Made by a program: the position numbers and the translations under genes | Shown: piece by piece, positions 18,538 to 26,881 of the stretch | Layout: each line of letters begins with the position of its first letter | Position numbering within the stretch: the first letter of the stretch is position 1 | NCBI RefSeq assembly: GCF_019923725.1 | Contig: NZ_JAHXRI010000001.1 | Span: 248,001 to 312,000 of the forward strand | DNA: 64,000 bases | Direction: 5' to 3' | From: Zwartia hollandica | Lineage (GTDB): Bacteria; Pseudomonadota; Gammaproteobacteria; Burkholderiales; Burkholderiaceae_B | The notes under the pieces: model-generated | Told to the model about the DNA's origin: nothing | The model's input: the letters and a program-made list of their open reading frames with translations, nothing else | The model's database searches: none

Positions 18538-18611
18538 AGAACGAGATTTTAACAACGCCTAGATGTTATACAAGGACTATCGTATAACTGCCATACCGTT
18601 ACTGAGCTTCT

Positions 18612-19517
18612 ATGCAACACCCCAAAATGCCGATTACCAAGCCGTTTCTTGGGGTTGCCTGTTTGCTTCTGTCCATGTTGGCCTTGACAGGACTAGATGC
18701 CACCGGGAAATGGGTGATGGCAACCGGCGTACCGCTACTATTCTTTTGCTGGATCCGCTACATCGTCCACTCCGTCCTCGTATTAGCGATTGCCACACCG
18801 AGCCTCGGGTTAAGCGTTTTTAAAACCAAACAGCCTAAGCTACAACTAATACGTGCTGTGGCCATGCTGTGCGCCACTTTGACGTTTTTCACCACGCTCA
18901 GTTACCTCCACCAGGCTGAAGCCACGGCTTTGATTTTTATAGCTCCCCTGCTGATGCTATTAGTTGCACCCTGGCTACTGAAAGAACGCAGCTATCCCTC
19001 GCGCTGGATTGCGGCGGCTTTTGGATTGCTCGGTATCATTATCGTGGCGCGGCCAAGCGCTGGTCTACCTTGGATAGGCGTTTTATATGGCCTAATTACG
19101 GCATGCCTCTTTACTGGACAGCATTTAGTGTCGCGCATGCTTGCAGCAGACAATGCGCTGACAACCTCATTACTCAGCGGCACCTTCGGCGCCGCGATTC
19201 TAAGCTTAACAATGCCCTTTGTTTTACCTGAAGCTTGGTCGATGATCTCGACGCTATCTTGGAAAATGTGGGCGCTCATCCTACTAGGAGGTATCTGTGG
19301 CGGTATGGGACAGCTCTTACAAATCCAGTCCTACCGCTTCGCCCCCGCATCGATGCTTGCACCCTTCATCTATCTACAAATCACCTTTGCAGCGACATTT
19401 GGGTGGCTCATTTGGTCTCACATGCCCGACGGCCTCACATGGGTTGGAATCGGTATCATCTGCGCAAGCGGGGTGATCAACAGTCTAGTGGAGTGGCGCA
19501 GAAGTCAACGCGGATGA
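18612..19517 (+). CDS. EamA/DMT-superfamily transporter
   Basis: A 301-residue integral membrane protein with about ten hydrophobic segments in two five-helix repeats, typical of the drug/metabolite transporter superfamily (EamA, RhaT-like). Examples are FLGVACLLLSMLALTGLDAT at the start and a second repeat from WIGVLYGLITACLFTGQHL. Such proteins usually export small metabolites or amino acids; the substrate cannot be inferred. It is divergent from the DctP-like gene across about 75 bases. Confidence 0.9.
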   Translation: MQHPKMPITKPFLGVACLLLSMLALTGLDATGKWVMATGVPLLFFCWIRYIVHSVLVLAIATPSLGLSVFKTKQPKLQLIRAVAMLCATLTFFTTLSYLHQAEATALIFIAPLLMLLVAPWLLKERSYPSRWIAAAFGLLGIIIVARPSAGLPWIGVLYGLITACLFTGQHLVSRMLAADNALTTSLLSGTFGAAILSLTMPFVLPEAWSMISTLSWKMWALILLGGICGGMGQLLQIQSYRFAPASMLAPFIYLQITFAATFGWLIWSHMPDGLTWVGIGIICASGVINSLVEWRRSQRG

Positions 19518-19546
19518 CTATCCCTCACTAAAAGTTGGCGCTGAGG

Positions 19547-20224
19547 CTAAGACCCGGCAAGCCGCCCCCCTTGCATCACTAGCTGTCTGTCACAACGGCT
19601 TGCCAATTGAGGGTCGTGCGTGACCAAGACAAGTGTTGTTTGCTGCGTGCGCTGAAACTCAAACATCAGGTCAATAATCTTTGCACCGGTCACCTCATCC
19701 AGACTTCCCGTGGGCTCATCGGCAAATAAGACGGAAGGTTGCTGCGCGAAGGCCCTCGCCAGGGAAACGCGTTGCTGCTCTCCACCCGATAGCGTGGAAG
19801 GGAAATGATGAAGGCGCTCGCCTAGACCGACGCGCTGTAAGAGCGCCGTGGCAGGCGCCAGAGCCTCTCGACCGGCCAACTCCAAGGGCAGCATCACGTT
19901 CTCCAGCGCGTTTAAGTTGGGAAGCAAATGAAACGACTGGAAAACGAAGCCAATACTTCGTGCACGCAAGGCTGCGCGTCCGTCCTCGTCTAGGGCAAAG
20001 AGCCCCTGTCCGAGCAAATTAACCTGCCCTGACGTAGGGGTATCCAATCCAGCTAGCAAACCCAATAATGTAGACTTTCCCGAACCGGAAGCGCCAGTAA
20101 TCGCAAGAGATTCGCCTGCACGCAGGCAAAAGGTAATGTCATCTAAAATCGTCAACATCCCAGCCGCGTCTTGAACGCGTTTGCTTAGCTGTTTGACCTC
20201 AATTGCGTTAACTTCAGCATCCAT
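19547..20224 (-). CDS. ybbA: ABC transporter ATP-binding protein, YbbA/LolD-like
   Basis: A 225-residue ATPase of the LolD/MacB/YbbA group. The Walker A is [10 protein letters not shown]-loop [11 protein letters not shown], signature [14 protein letters not shown] and Walker [14 protein letters not shown]. In E. coli YbbA pairs with the permease YbbP; no permease gene adjoins it here, so it either uses a distant partner or is an orphan. Its ATG overlaps the tesA ATG on the other strand in the shared tetramer CATG (20222-20225), leaving no intergenic promoter space. Confidence 0.92.
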   Translation of the reverse strand: MDAEVNAIEVKQLSKRVQDAAGMLTILDDITFCLRAGESLAITGASGSGKSTLLGLLAGLDTPTSGQVNLLGQGLFALDEDGRAALRARSIGFVFQSFHLLPNLNALENVMLPLELAGREALAPATALLQRVGLGERLHHFPSTLSGGEQQRVSLARAFAQQPSVLFADEPTGSLDEVTGAKIIDLMFEFQRTQQTTLVLVTHDPQLASRCDRQLVMQGGRLAGS

Positions 20225-20876
20225 GTCTTCATTCTCTCAGCGACGTCGATTAGTCAGTCTAGCTCTTTTCAGTTTTCTGCCCCTCATCACCCTCACTGCG
20301 TGGGGGCAAACGGGATCACCAACGGCTATCCGCATTCTAATCGTTGGAGACAGCCTGTCCTCCGAGTATGGCATTACCCGAGGCACTGGCTGGGTAGCCC
20401 TGCTCAAGCAGGCACTCTCCGCCCAGCGTGTTGAAACAGACATCCTGAATGCAAGTATTAGCGGCGACACAACAAGTGGCGGCGTCACCCGCCTCAAGCG
20501 TTTACTTGATAAACACACCCCTGCACTCGTGATAATTGAACTCGGTGGAAACGATGCGTTGCGAGGACTGCCACTTGAGATGACACAACAAAACCTGCGA
20601 ACCATGGCCAAACAAGCCACTGCAGCCGGCGCTAAAGCTGTTGTGGTCGGGATGCAAATTCCGCCGAACTACGGCCGGGAATACGCGACAGGTTTCAAAG
20701 ACGTATTTGAAAAGGTAGCCAAAGAAAGCGGAGCAAGTCTAGTGCCGTTTCTTCTTGAGGGGGTCGCTGCCGACCCAAAGTATCTGCAAACAGACAACCT
20801 CCACCCAAACGAGCTTGCACAGCCGCGAATGATGCGTAATGTGCTGGAGGTCATCCTTCCATTGCTAAAGCCGTAA
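20223..20876 (+). CDS. tesA: GDSL esterase/lysophospholipase TesA
   Basis: SGNH/GDSL hydrolase of 217 residues, a periplasmic thioesterase/arylesterase/lysophospholipase L1. A signal peptide (LVSLALFSFLPLITLTAWGQ) precedes block I GDSLSS with nucleophile Ser44. GGND (Asn110) contributes to the oxyanion hole and DNLH supplies Asp191/His194. The start at 20223 overlaps the divergent ybbA start. Its stop codon directly abuts the ppiD stop on the other strand, with no base between. The ybbA/tesA divergent pairing also occurs in E. coli. Confidence 0.94.
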   Translation: MSSFSQRRRLVSLALFSFLPLITLTAWGQTGSPTAIRILIVGDSLSSEYGITRGTGWVALLKQALSAQRVETDILNASISGDTTSGGVTRLKRLLDKHTPALVIIELGGNDALRGLPLEMTQQNLRTMAKQATAAGAKAVVVGMQIPPNYGREYATGFKDVFEKVAKESGASLVPFLLEGVAADPKYLQTDNLHPNELAQPRMMRNVLEVILPLLKP

Positions 20877-22844
20877 CTACAACCTCGCTGCGTCCAGTTC
20901 ACCGCTGATGACTTTTGCGGCATCCGGTAACACTTTGACTTTGTAGGTTTGACGCAAAATCTTTAAGGCAGCCTGCTCTTCAGCAGCACCCCAAGCCTGA
21001 GCGAGTTGTAACTGAAGCTGAGAGACTTGCGCTGCATCAGGTGCCGCGGCTTCCTCCACCTTAGTGAGCATCAAGATACTGTATTGATTGCTACCCTTAA
21101 CACCTAAATACAAAGGCAACGCTTTCGCACTGGCTGACATCACGACTTCGAGCTCTTCGCGTGTCAGTTTGTCAGGGGACTGGCGCGTAACGGTCATTGG
21201 TGGAGCAAAACCAGCCGGCTCAGCAGGCTTATCTGCCTTGAGCGTGTTTAGCTCTTTGCTACCGGCGGCTTCCGCGGCCGCTAACGCACGCTGCTCTACC
21301 AAAATATCGCGTATACGCGCAGATACTTTGTCTAGAGCAGGCACACGGGACGGATGCACTTGATCCACACGTAACGCCACGATGACATCCGGAGAGAGCT
21401 CAATGACACCAGAGTTGAGTTTTTCTTTAAGCACATCGTTTGAAAATGCGGCTTGGCGCACTTTCGGATTTCCAAGAATCATTTGCGCTGCTTCAGACGG
21501 CTGGCTAGAACTGTCGCGTTGCTGGGTCGGCAGCAAACCGTCTCTACTCAAGCCTGCAACCGTTTCGATCTTCAAATTCAATGCATCAGCGATCGGCTTG
21601 AGGCTATCTCTCTGGTCATAGACCAAGTTGGTGAGTTTGCCTGCCAAATCAGCAAAACGCTCGGCCGCAAGTTGCTTTCGAATCTCTAGGGCAACATCTT
21701 CTTTGACATCGGCCAGTGGCTTAACTGAGGCCGGCTGAAGCTCAAGCACATTTAGCACATGAAAACCAAACGGACTCTCAATCACACCAGAAATCTTTCC
21801 GGCTTCGAGCTCAAAAACAGCCTGTTCGACCTGGGGGACCAACATGTTCTTGCTGATCCAACCAAGATCCCCACCTTGACTCGCCGATCCACTATCTTGC
21901 GAAAACTCTTTGGCAAGTGCTGCAAAATCTTTGGGAGACGCCACCGCTCGCTTAGCGATGTCTTCCGCACGCTCTTTTGCCTTCGACTTCGTTGCCTCAT
22001 CTGCAGAGGCCGGCACCTCAATCAGAATATGACTCACACGCCGACGCTCGGGCTGACCATAGCGCGCCTGATTCTGTTTGTAAAAGCTCTCGATGTCGGC
22101 CTCCGACACTTTCACATCTTTCGTGGCAGCCTCTTCATTTAACACAAGGTACTGCACATCCACATTCTCAGGAATCCGCAGCTGATCTTGGTTCGTGTCG
22201 TACCAACTTTTGATATCGGCATCGGACACTTCAACCGACTTGACGAAGCTTTCGGCTGCAAACACTTGGCGGGACACCACACGCTTCTCGGTGACTAAGG
22301 CGAGAATATTTCTAGCCACCTCAGTGGGTACGCGAGCAGTAAGGCCAATCGGCTGCAATACCTGTGCAATGGCGAGGTCACGTCGTAGACCCAGCTCGAA
22401 GGAAGCGGGCGTCATGCCTTGCGCAGCAAGGACTTGCCGATAGCGTTCTGAGGAAAACTGACCATCTTGTTGCACAGCCGGAATACCGGCAATCGTGCGG
22501 CGAAGCGTTTCGTCTGACACGGAATAGCGACCCTTGCTCGCGGCGGCAGCCACGGTGCGCTGATCGACAAGCGTGTTAAACAACTGCTCACGAAACAGAG
22601 GTGTGTCAAAAGCGGCTGGATCGAACTGCGCCCCCAAAGCCGAGCGATATTGCTCGAGCTGTGCAGTACGGGCACGATTGAACTCGCCCAAAGTAATGGG
22701 CTGCCCATCCACCGTGGCCAGATCAGGCTCTTTGGACATGAAGCTGGTGTAGCCTTCCAAACCAAAAAATACGAAGGACGGGAGGATCAGCAACAACAAA
22801 ATGAGCTGCATCCAACGCCGGTGATTGCGGATAAAGTCAAACAT
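20877..22844 (-). CDS. ppiD: Periplasmic folding chaperone PpiD
   Basis: A 655-residue membrane-anchored SurA/parvulin family chaperone. One N-terminal transmembrane segment (LILLLLILPSFVFFGLEGY, about 14-32) anchors a large periplasmic part. A SurA_N-like region follows, then a parvulin domain near 270-360 (RRVSHILIEVPASADE, GGDLGWISKNMLVPQ, SPFGFHVLNVLEL). It assists proteins leaving the Sec translocon. The length matches the family near 620-650. It is convergent with tesA with no spacing. Confidence 0.94.
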   Translation of the reverse strand: MFDFIRNHRRWMQLILLLLILPSFVFFGLEGYTSFMSKEPDLATVDGQPITLGEFNRARTAQLEQYRSALGAQFDPAAFDTPLFREQLFNTLVDQRTVAAAASKGRYSVSDETLRRTIAGIPAVQQDGQFSSERYRQVLAAQGMTPASFELGLRRDLAIAQVLQPIGLTARVPTEVARNILALVTEKRVVSRQVFAAESFVKSVEVSDADIKSWYDTNQDQLRIPENVDVQYLVLNEEAATKDVKVSEADIESFYKQNQARYGQPERRRVSHILIEVPASADEATKSKAKERAEDIAKRAVASPKDFAALAKEFSQDSGSASQGGDLGWISKNMLVPQVEQAVFELEAGKISGVIESPFGFHVLNVLELQPASVKPLADVKEDVALEIRKQLAAERFADLAGKLTNLVYDQRDSLKPIADALNLKIETVAGLSRDGLLPTQQRDSSSQPSEAAQMILGNPKVRQAAFSNDVLKEKLNSGVIELSPDVIVALRVDQVHPSRVPALDKVSARIRDILVEQRALAAAEAAGSKELNTLKADKPAEPAGFAPPMTVTRQSPDKLTREELEVVMSASAKALPLYLGVKGSNQYSILMLTKVEEAAAPDAAQVSQLQLQLAQAWGAAEEQAALKILRQTYKVKVLPDAAKVISGELDAARL

Positions 22845-22939
22845 GTAGAAATCGCTTACCTAAAGACTGAGCGGGGGCAAGTTTACCACCCAGTGCGTTA
22901 TGCTTGTGCCCTTACCCCGCAGCTACTACATGTTTTTCG

Positions 22940-23683
22940 ATGACTCCCTCCCAAACTTGGCAATACCCCCAGCTTGTCGCCCATCGGGGCGGCGGCTCGC
23001 TCGCACCAGAAAATACCCTTAGCGCCCTGCGTGCCGGGACCCAGTTCGGCTACAAAATGGCTGAATACGACGTTAAATTGTCCAAAGACGGGGTTGCGAT
23101 CTTGTTGCATGATGCCGCCCTGGATCGGACGACGAACGGCAAGGGAGCCGCCGGTGACCTGGATTTTGCGGCCTTGGCGACTCTTGACGCCGGTAGTTGG
23201 TTTGCCCCATCCTTTGCAGGCGAAGCAATTCCGACGCTTGGCGCCATCGCTCGATATACCCAAGCGGTAGGAATGGCCAGTAACATCGAAATCAAGCCTA
23301 CCCCTGGACTTGAAACCGTGACAGGCATGCGTGTGGCGGAGCTAGCCCAAACACTCTGGTCTGGTGTCTCGCCGCCCCCCCTGCTTTCGTCTTTTTCACT
23401 TGAAAGCCTACGCGCGGCCAAACAAGCGGCACCCTCGCTGCCTCGAGGCTGGATTACTGACACCCTCAGTGCCGGGTGGCAACAAGCCTTGGCTGAACTT
23501 GAGTGCGTATCCTTACACCTGAAACACACACTCGTCACGAAAGCATTGATCGCCGAACTGCGTAACCAGGGCCTACGTTTGGCTGTTTGGACCGTTAACG
23601 ACCCGGTTCGAGCAAACGAATTGTTGGGCTGGGGCGTTGACGCCGTCATCACTGATGCAATCGATCGTATCCACCCTAAGTAG
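22940..23683 (+). CDS. ugpQ: Glycerophosphodiester phosphodiesterase
   Basis: A 247-residue GDPD family enzyme with a TIM-barrel fold, hydrolysing glycerophosphodiesters to glycerol-3-phosphate and an alcohol. Signatures: AHRGG with His15/Arg16, APENT (Glu24), YDVKLSKDG and LHDAALDRTT. No signal peptide, so a cytoplasmic UgpQ-type enzyme is likely rather than periplasmic GlpQ. The start at 22940 is the first ATG fitting the family; an upstream TTG at 22904 is less likely. rlmJ follows 30 bases later. Confidence 0.92.
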   Translation: MTPSQTWQYPQLVAHRGGGSLAPENTLSALRAGTQFGYKMAEYDVKLSKDGVAILLHDAALDRTTNGKGAAGDLDFAALATLDAGSWFAPSFAGEAIPTLGAIARYTQAVGMASNIEIKPTPGLETVTGMRVAELAQTLWSGVSPPPLLSSFSLESLRAAKQAAPSLPRGWITDTLSAGWQQALAELECVSLHLKHTLVTKALIAELRNQGLRLAVWTVNDPVRANELLGWGVDAVITDAIDRIHPK

Positions 23684-23713
23684 TATCTTGTATTAATTGC
23701 TCCGGAGAATACA

Positions 23714-24571
23714 TTGTTCAGTTACCGCCACGGCTTCCACGCGGGCAATCATGCCGATGTGCTCAAGCACATTGTCTTGACCCAAATTCTCCGTTATTTC
23801 AATCAAAAGGACACGCCTTACTGGTTCATCGACCTACATGCAGGTGCTGGCCTATATGACCTAGAAGGACAGTGGGCACAAAAAAAGGGAGAATACTTAG
23901 GCGGCATTGCGTCAGTCTGGGGTGCGAAAAATCCACCCGCTGCTGTATTGCATTATCTTGACGTGATCAAAGGCTTGAACCCTGACGGTGAGTTACGCAT
24001 CTACCCGGGTTCGCCGTGGATCGCTTTCGAAAGCTGCCGGGAACAGGACAAGCTGCGCCTTTTCGAAATGCACCCTAGCGAAGCGGACATCCTTCGGATG
24101 AACGTCGAGCATCGCGGCACCCAAAGTCTTCGCCAAACAAACATGTACGCCGAAGACGGCTTCGCTGGCCTGAAGGCGCACATTCCCCCACCAAGCCGCA
24201 GAGCGATCGTCCTAATCGATCCCTCCTACGAAGATAAAAACGACTATCGACAAGTTGTCGTCACACTGAAAGATGCGCTTGCGCGCTTTCCAACAGGTTG
24301 CTATGCCGTGTGGTATCCCCAAGTGTTACGCCGAGAAGCGCAGGACTTACCTCGACAACTCGAACGTCTGGCCGGCAAAAGTTGGACCCATGCGAGCCTG
24401 TCAATACAAAAACCAGCACCTGATGGACTAGGTCTTTATGGTAGCGGGATGTTTGTCATCAACCCGCCGTGGACGCTCAACGCCGAACTCAAACAAACCT
24501 TACCGTGGTTAGTTAGCCACCTTGGGGTTGATGCTCGCGCCGCGTACAAGTTGGACTTTCTAGACAAATAA
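23714..24571 (+). CDS. rlmJ: 23S rRNA (adenine-2030-N6)-methyltransferase RlmJ
   Basis: A 285-residue SAM-dependent methyltransferase modifying A2030 of 23S rRNA. The start matches the family (FSYRHGFHAGNHADVLKH), and the methylation motif DPSYE near 165 is typical. Translation starts at TTG (23714), supported by CGGAG seven bases upstream and by alignment of the second residue onward with family N-termini; no in-frame ATG lies nearby. It is in line with the upstream glycerophosphodiesterase. Confidence 0.94.
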   Translation: MFSYRHGFHAGNHADVLKHIVLTQILRYFNQKDTPYWFIDLHAGAGLYDLEGQWAQKKGEYLGGIASVWGAKNPPAAVLHYLDVIKGLNPDGELRIYPGSPWIAFESCREQDKLRLFEMHPSEADILRMNVEHRGTQSLRQTNMYAEDGFAGLKAHIPPPSRRAIVLIDPSYEDKNDYRQVVVTLKDALARFPTGCYAVWYPQVLRREAQDLPRQLERLAGKSWTHASLSIQKPAPDGLGLYGSGMFVINPPWTLNAELKQTLPWLVSHLGVDARAAYKLDFLDK

Positions 24572-24604
24572 GGACGACAAGCATACGACTGTGTTTGGTG
24601 TGCG

Positions 24605-25354
24605 TTAAAAACGCTCGTGTGCGGCAAGGTAGCGCCATTGTCCGACGGGTAGGTCCGCCAACATCACTTGGCCAATCCGCACACGCTTGAGACCTAAAAC
24701 GGTCAGACCGACTAGCTCGCACATACGTCGAATTTGTCGCTTCTTCCCCTCACGCAAGACAAATCGAAGCTGATCGTCGTTTTGCCACTGTACCTGCGCC
24801 CGCTTTAAGCGCTTACCATCGAGGGACAAACCTTCATTGAGTAACTCTAGTCCACCGGGACGCAACTTTCCCTGCACCCGAACTAGGTATTCTTTCTCAA
24901 CCTCAGAGTCTTCGCCAATCAGAGTGCGTGCGACGCGACCGTCCTGTGTCAGCACAAGAAGACCGGTCGAATCAATATCTAAGCGACCAGCGACCGCTAA
25001 GCCACGAAGCTGGTTACGGTCAAAGCGCAAAGGGCTGCGGTCGGTACGCGAGCGATTTGCAGCCGTGATGAGCGCCACAGCGGGTGTATAGCCGTCTTCA
25101 GCTTGGCCCGAAACATAGGCCATTGGCTTGTTGATCAAAATTGTGACGCGCGCGCTCTGTTGCGAAGCAACATTTTTATCAAGAGTGATGGTCTGAGAAG
25201 CGGTCGCGCGCTCACCCAGAGTCGCCACCACACCATCGACCTTTACCCACCCGCGCTCAATGTAGCTGTCAGCCTCTCGGCGGGAACACATTCCGCGCTC
25301 CGCCATCAGTTTCGAAATCCGCACTTTTTCCATAAGTTGCGATAATACAGCCAT
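24605..25354 (-). CDS. rluF: RluF-like pseudouridine synthase
   Basis: A 249-residue RsuA/RluB/E/F-family pseudouridine synthase. An N-terminal S4 domain ([20 protein letters not shown]) is followed by the catalytic motif [13 protein letters not shown] containing the essential Asp, and by EKEYLVRV and KRQIRRMCE. It resembles RluF (U2604 of 23S rRNA) more than RsuA, by segment similarity only. The start at 25354 is chosen because GGTGAGG lies five bases upstream. That ATG shares the tetramer CATG with the start of ubiC on the other strand. Confidence 0.88.
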   Translation of the reverse strand: MAVLSQLMEKVRISKLMAERGMCSRREADSYIERGWVKVDGVVATLGERATASQTITLDKNVASQQSARVTILINKPMAYVSGQAEDGYTPAVALITAANRSRTDRSPLRFDRNQLRGLAVAGRLDIDSTGLLVLTQDGRVARTLIGEDSEVEKEYLVRVQGKLRPGGLELLNEGLSLDGKRLKRAQVQWQNDDQLRFVLREGKKRQIRRMCELVGLTVLGLKRVRIGQVMLADLPVGQWRYLAAHERF

Positions 25355-25901
25355 GCAGCCCTCACCTTCAGGCCTTCGTTGGCGTAACACCCCGCCTCCT
25401 GCACTTACCATCTGCCAGAAAAACTGGCTCATGCGTCCTGGCGCCCTCACTGCTGCCCTACGACAGTTAGGTGCACTAGACTTGCGCGTGCTCTCAGAGA
25501 AAGTCCGTCCACTGACTAGGGAGGATAGCAGTCTAATTGGCTTAGCTGTGGGTCAACCGGCTTGGGTCCGGGAGGTTGCGATGCGCCTAGGCGGTCAAGA
25601 CTGTGTCGTAGCGCGCAGCCTGACACCCTTGGGTCCATCGCACGGCGTCTGGCAAGGGATCCGACGATTGCGCACGCGCCCTTTAGCAGACATGCTCTAC
25701 CAGGATGCCTCAATTCATCGCTCAGATTTTGAAGTCGCACGTTTAGGTCGCCGTAGTGCATTGTTTCAGACAGTACAGCGCAACCTAACAAAGCCCGTGA
25801 CGCATACTTTGCTCGCCCGCCGTTCAGTATTTTGGCGCTCTGGTCAACCCTTGCTCGTGGCCGAGTGCTTTCTACCTGAGTTTTGGCGGCAAGCTCAATA
25901 G
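25353..25901 (+). CDS. ubiC: Chorismate lyase UbiC
   Basis: A 182-residue UbiC-family protein converting chorismate to 4-hydroxybenzoate plus pyruvate, the first committed step of ubiquinone synthesis. Family features include [16 protein letters not shown] near the start and a central REVAMRL, followed by [10 protein letters not shown]. The end ([20 protein letters not shown]) is characteristic, with the conserved Glu in AECF. The first ATG overlaps the divergent rluF ATG within CATG (25352-25355). The last 7 bases overlap the convergent DsrE gene. Confidence 0.9.
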   Translation: MQPSPSGLRWRNTPPPALTICQKNWLMRPGALTAALRQLGALDLRVLSEKVRPLTREDSSLIGLAVGQPAWVREVAMRLGGQDCVVARSLTPLGPSHGVWQGIRRLRTRPLADMLYQDASIHRSDFEVARLGRRSALFQTVQRNLTKPVTHTLLARRSVFWRSGQPLLVAECFLPEFWRQAQ

Positions 25902-26269
25902 ACTAGAACCTTACACGTCGGATCGAGTGCGAGCTCAAGCATACTGACCATTCCGATTATCTCCGTTGCATCAGGAATCATGTCAGCGGGGGCGAGAGCA
26001 CGATCACGCATCGCCGTTGAGCAAAGCGCGACACGCACACCGCTACGTAATGCATCATCGATATAAGCAGAGAGCGCCCGACCGAGCGGCGCAACTGGAG
26101 TGTGCCTCGCGTGATTGCTCTGTTCAAAAAGCTCAACGCTTGATCCTAGGGCGTGTATGCAAACCTCAACATCCATCGCCGCGGCACTCGCCGCGATCAT
26201 GAAAGGGGTCGCACTATGCTGAGCGTCGTGCGTGCCACTTTGCCAGAGCTGAATGACCAACCTCATCAT
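25895..26269 (-). CDS. DsrE-family protein, last gene of the Sec/formate locus
   Basis: A 124-residue DsrE/TusD-like protein. Its predicted beta-alpha fold (MRLVIQLWQ, VEVCIHALGSSVELF, GVRVALCSTAMRDRAL, ATEIIGMVSMLEL) is typical. Cys83 in ALCSTAMRDRAL falls where TusD/DsrE carry the sulfur-accepting Cys. Cys37 and Cys120 are also present. The ATG overlaps the stop of the lipoyl-carrier gene (ATGA), so the two are translationally coupled. DsrE proteins act in sulfur relay; a DsrE-TusA fusion, YedF, is linked to selenium metabolism. A sulfur or selenium transfer role here is inference. Confidence 0.85.
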   Translation of the reverse strand: MMRLVIQLWQSGTHDAQHSATPFMIAASAAAMDVEVCIHALGSSVELFEQSNHARHTPVAPLGRALSAYIDDALRSGVRVALCSTAMRDRALAPADMIPDATEIIGMVSMLELALDPTCKVLVY

Positions 26270-26727
26270 GCGCCCTGATCAGGTTTGAAGTCAGCAAACG
26301 AAGTCATTTGATGCAAATCCATCAACTCGGTCGCTCGTACAGACACCCCCGTGCCTTTTAACAAACAGGTATGCGCTGCCGCCACATCCGACACCGCAAG
26401 TCGTGACAACCAGTTCATGTACGGGCTGCGGCTGATCTTCATAGGAGTTGCTGTCAAGGGCTCATTAATCTCTACCACCTCACAGGCAAAAGGCACGCGA
26501 ACCGACAACACCGTTTTCGCCACCTCGACAAGAGCGAAAGCCTTGCCCGCTTCAATCTCACGACCCACTGGGCGCGGATTGAACATGTACAGCTCCCCGA
26601 CTAGCGCTAGACCAAAGGACGTGAGCCCAGCTTCAAATTGCCCAGCGCCCAAGTCTCGAAACCAGACATTGAGCTCTTGGTCGTAACTTAAATCGTCTGG
26701 AAACTCGCACCCTCGAACTTCAGCCAC
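26266..26727 (-). CDS. GcvH-like lipoyl-carrier protein next to tRNA-Sec
   Basis: A 153-residue protein of the glycine cleavage H-protein fold. The lipoylation segment LVEVAKTVLSVRVP aligns with the H-protein motif LVESVKAASDIYSP and keeps the modifiable Lys (71 from the GTG start chosen here). CEVVEIN follows as in GcvH. No gcvT or gcvP is nearby, so glycine cleavage is unlikely. Lipoate-binding proteins of this type serve sulfur oxidation (LbpA of the sHdr pathway). It lies just after selC and is coupled to the DsrE gene. The start is GTG at 26727 (GGAG five bases upstream); GTG at 26733 is an alternative. Confidence 0.85.
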   Translation of the reverse strand: MAEVRGCEFPDDLSYDQELNVWFRDLGAGQFEAGLTSFGLALVGELYMFNPRPVGREIEAGKAFALVEVAKTVLSVRVPFACEVVEINEPLTATPMKISRSPYMNWLSRLAVSDVAAAHTCLLKGTGVSVRATELMDLHQMTSFADFKPDQGA

Positions 26728-26752
26728 ACACACACTCCGTCAAGCAAAGAAT

Positions 26753-26849
26753 TGGCGGAAGAGTATGGGAGTCGAACCCACCAAGGACTGTACGACAGCC
26801 ATTCCCGGATTTGAAGTCCGGACGTCCCACCCGGGAGCGACACTCTTCC
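26753..26849 (-). tRNA. selC: tRNA-Sec (anticodon TCA)
   Basis: A 97-base selenocysteine tRNA including the encoded CCA. The acceptor is 8 bp (GGAAGAGT at 26849-26842 with ACTCTTCC at 26764-26757), followed by discriminator G and CCA. The anticodon stem CCGGA/TCCGG encloses CTTCAAA, with TCA at 26814-26812. A long variable arm and a T-loop (TTCGACT) are present. The extended acceptor, long variable arm and UGA-reading anticodon identify it as selC. It lies directly downstream of selB on the same strand. Confidence 0.97.
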
Positions 26850-26881
26850 TACACACCACACATTAAACCAACACGTACCAC

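Noticed and set aside
23050-23652. Minus-strand open frame of 200 codons opposite the glycerophosphodiesterase.
   Set aside because: Shadow of a gene with all catalytic motifs on the other strand.
26266-26727. True glycine cleavage H protein.
   Set aside because: The lipoyl motif fits, but there is no gcvT or gcvP nearby, the protein is about 25 residues longer than GcvH, and it is coupled to a DsrE gene.
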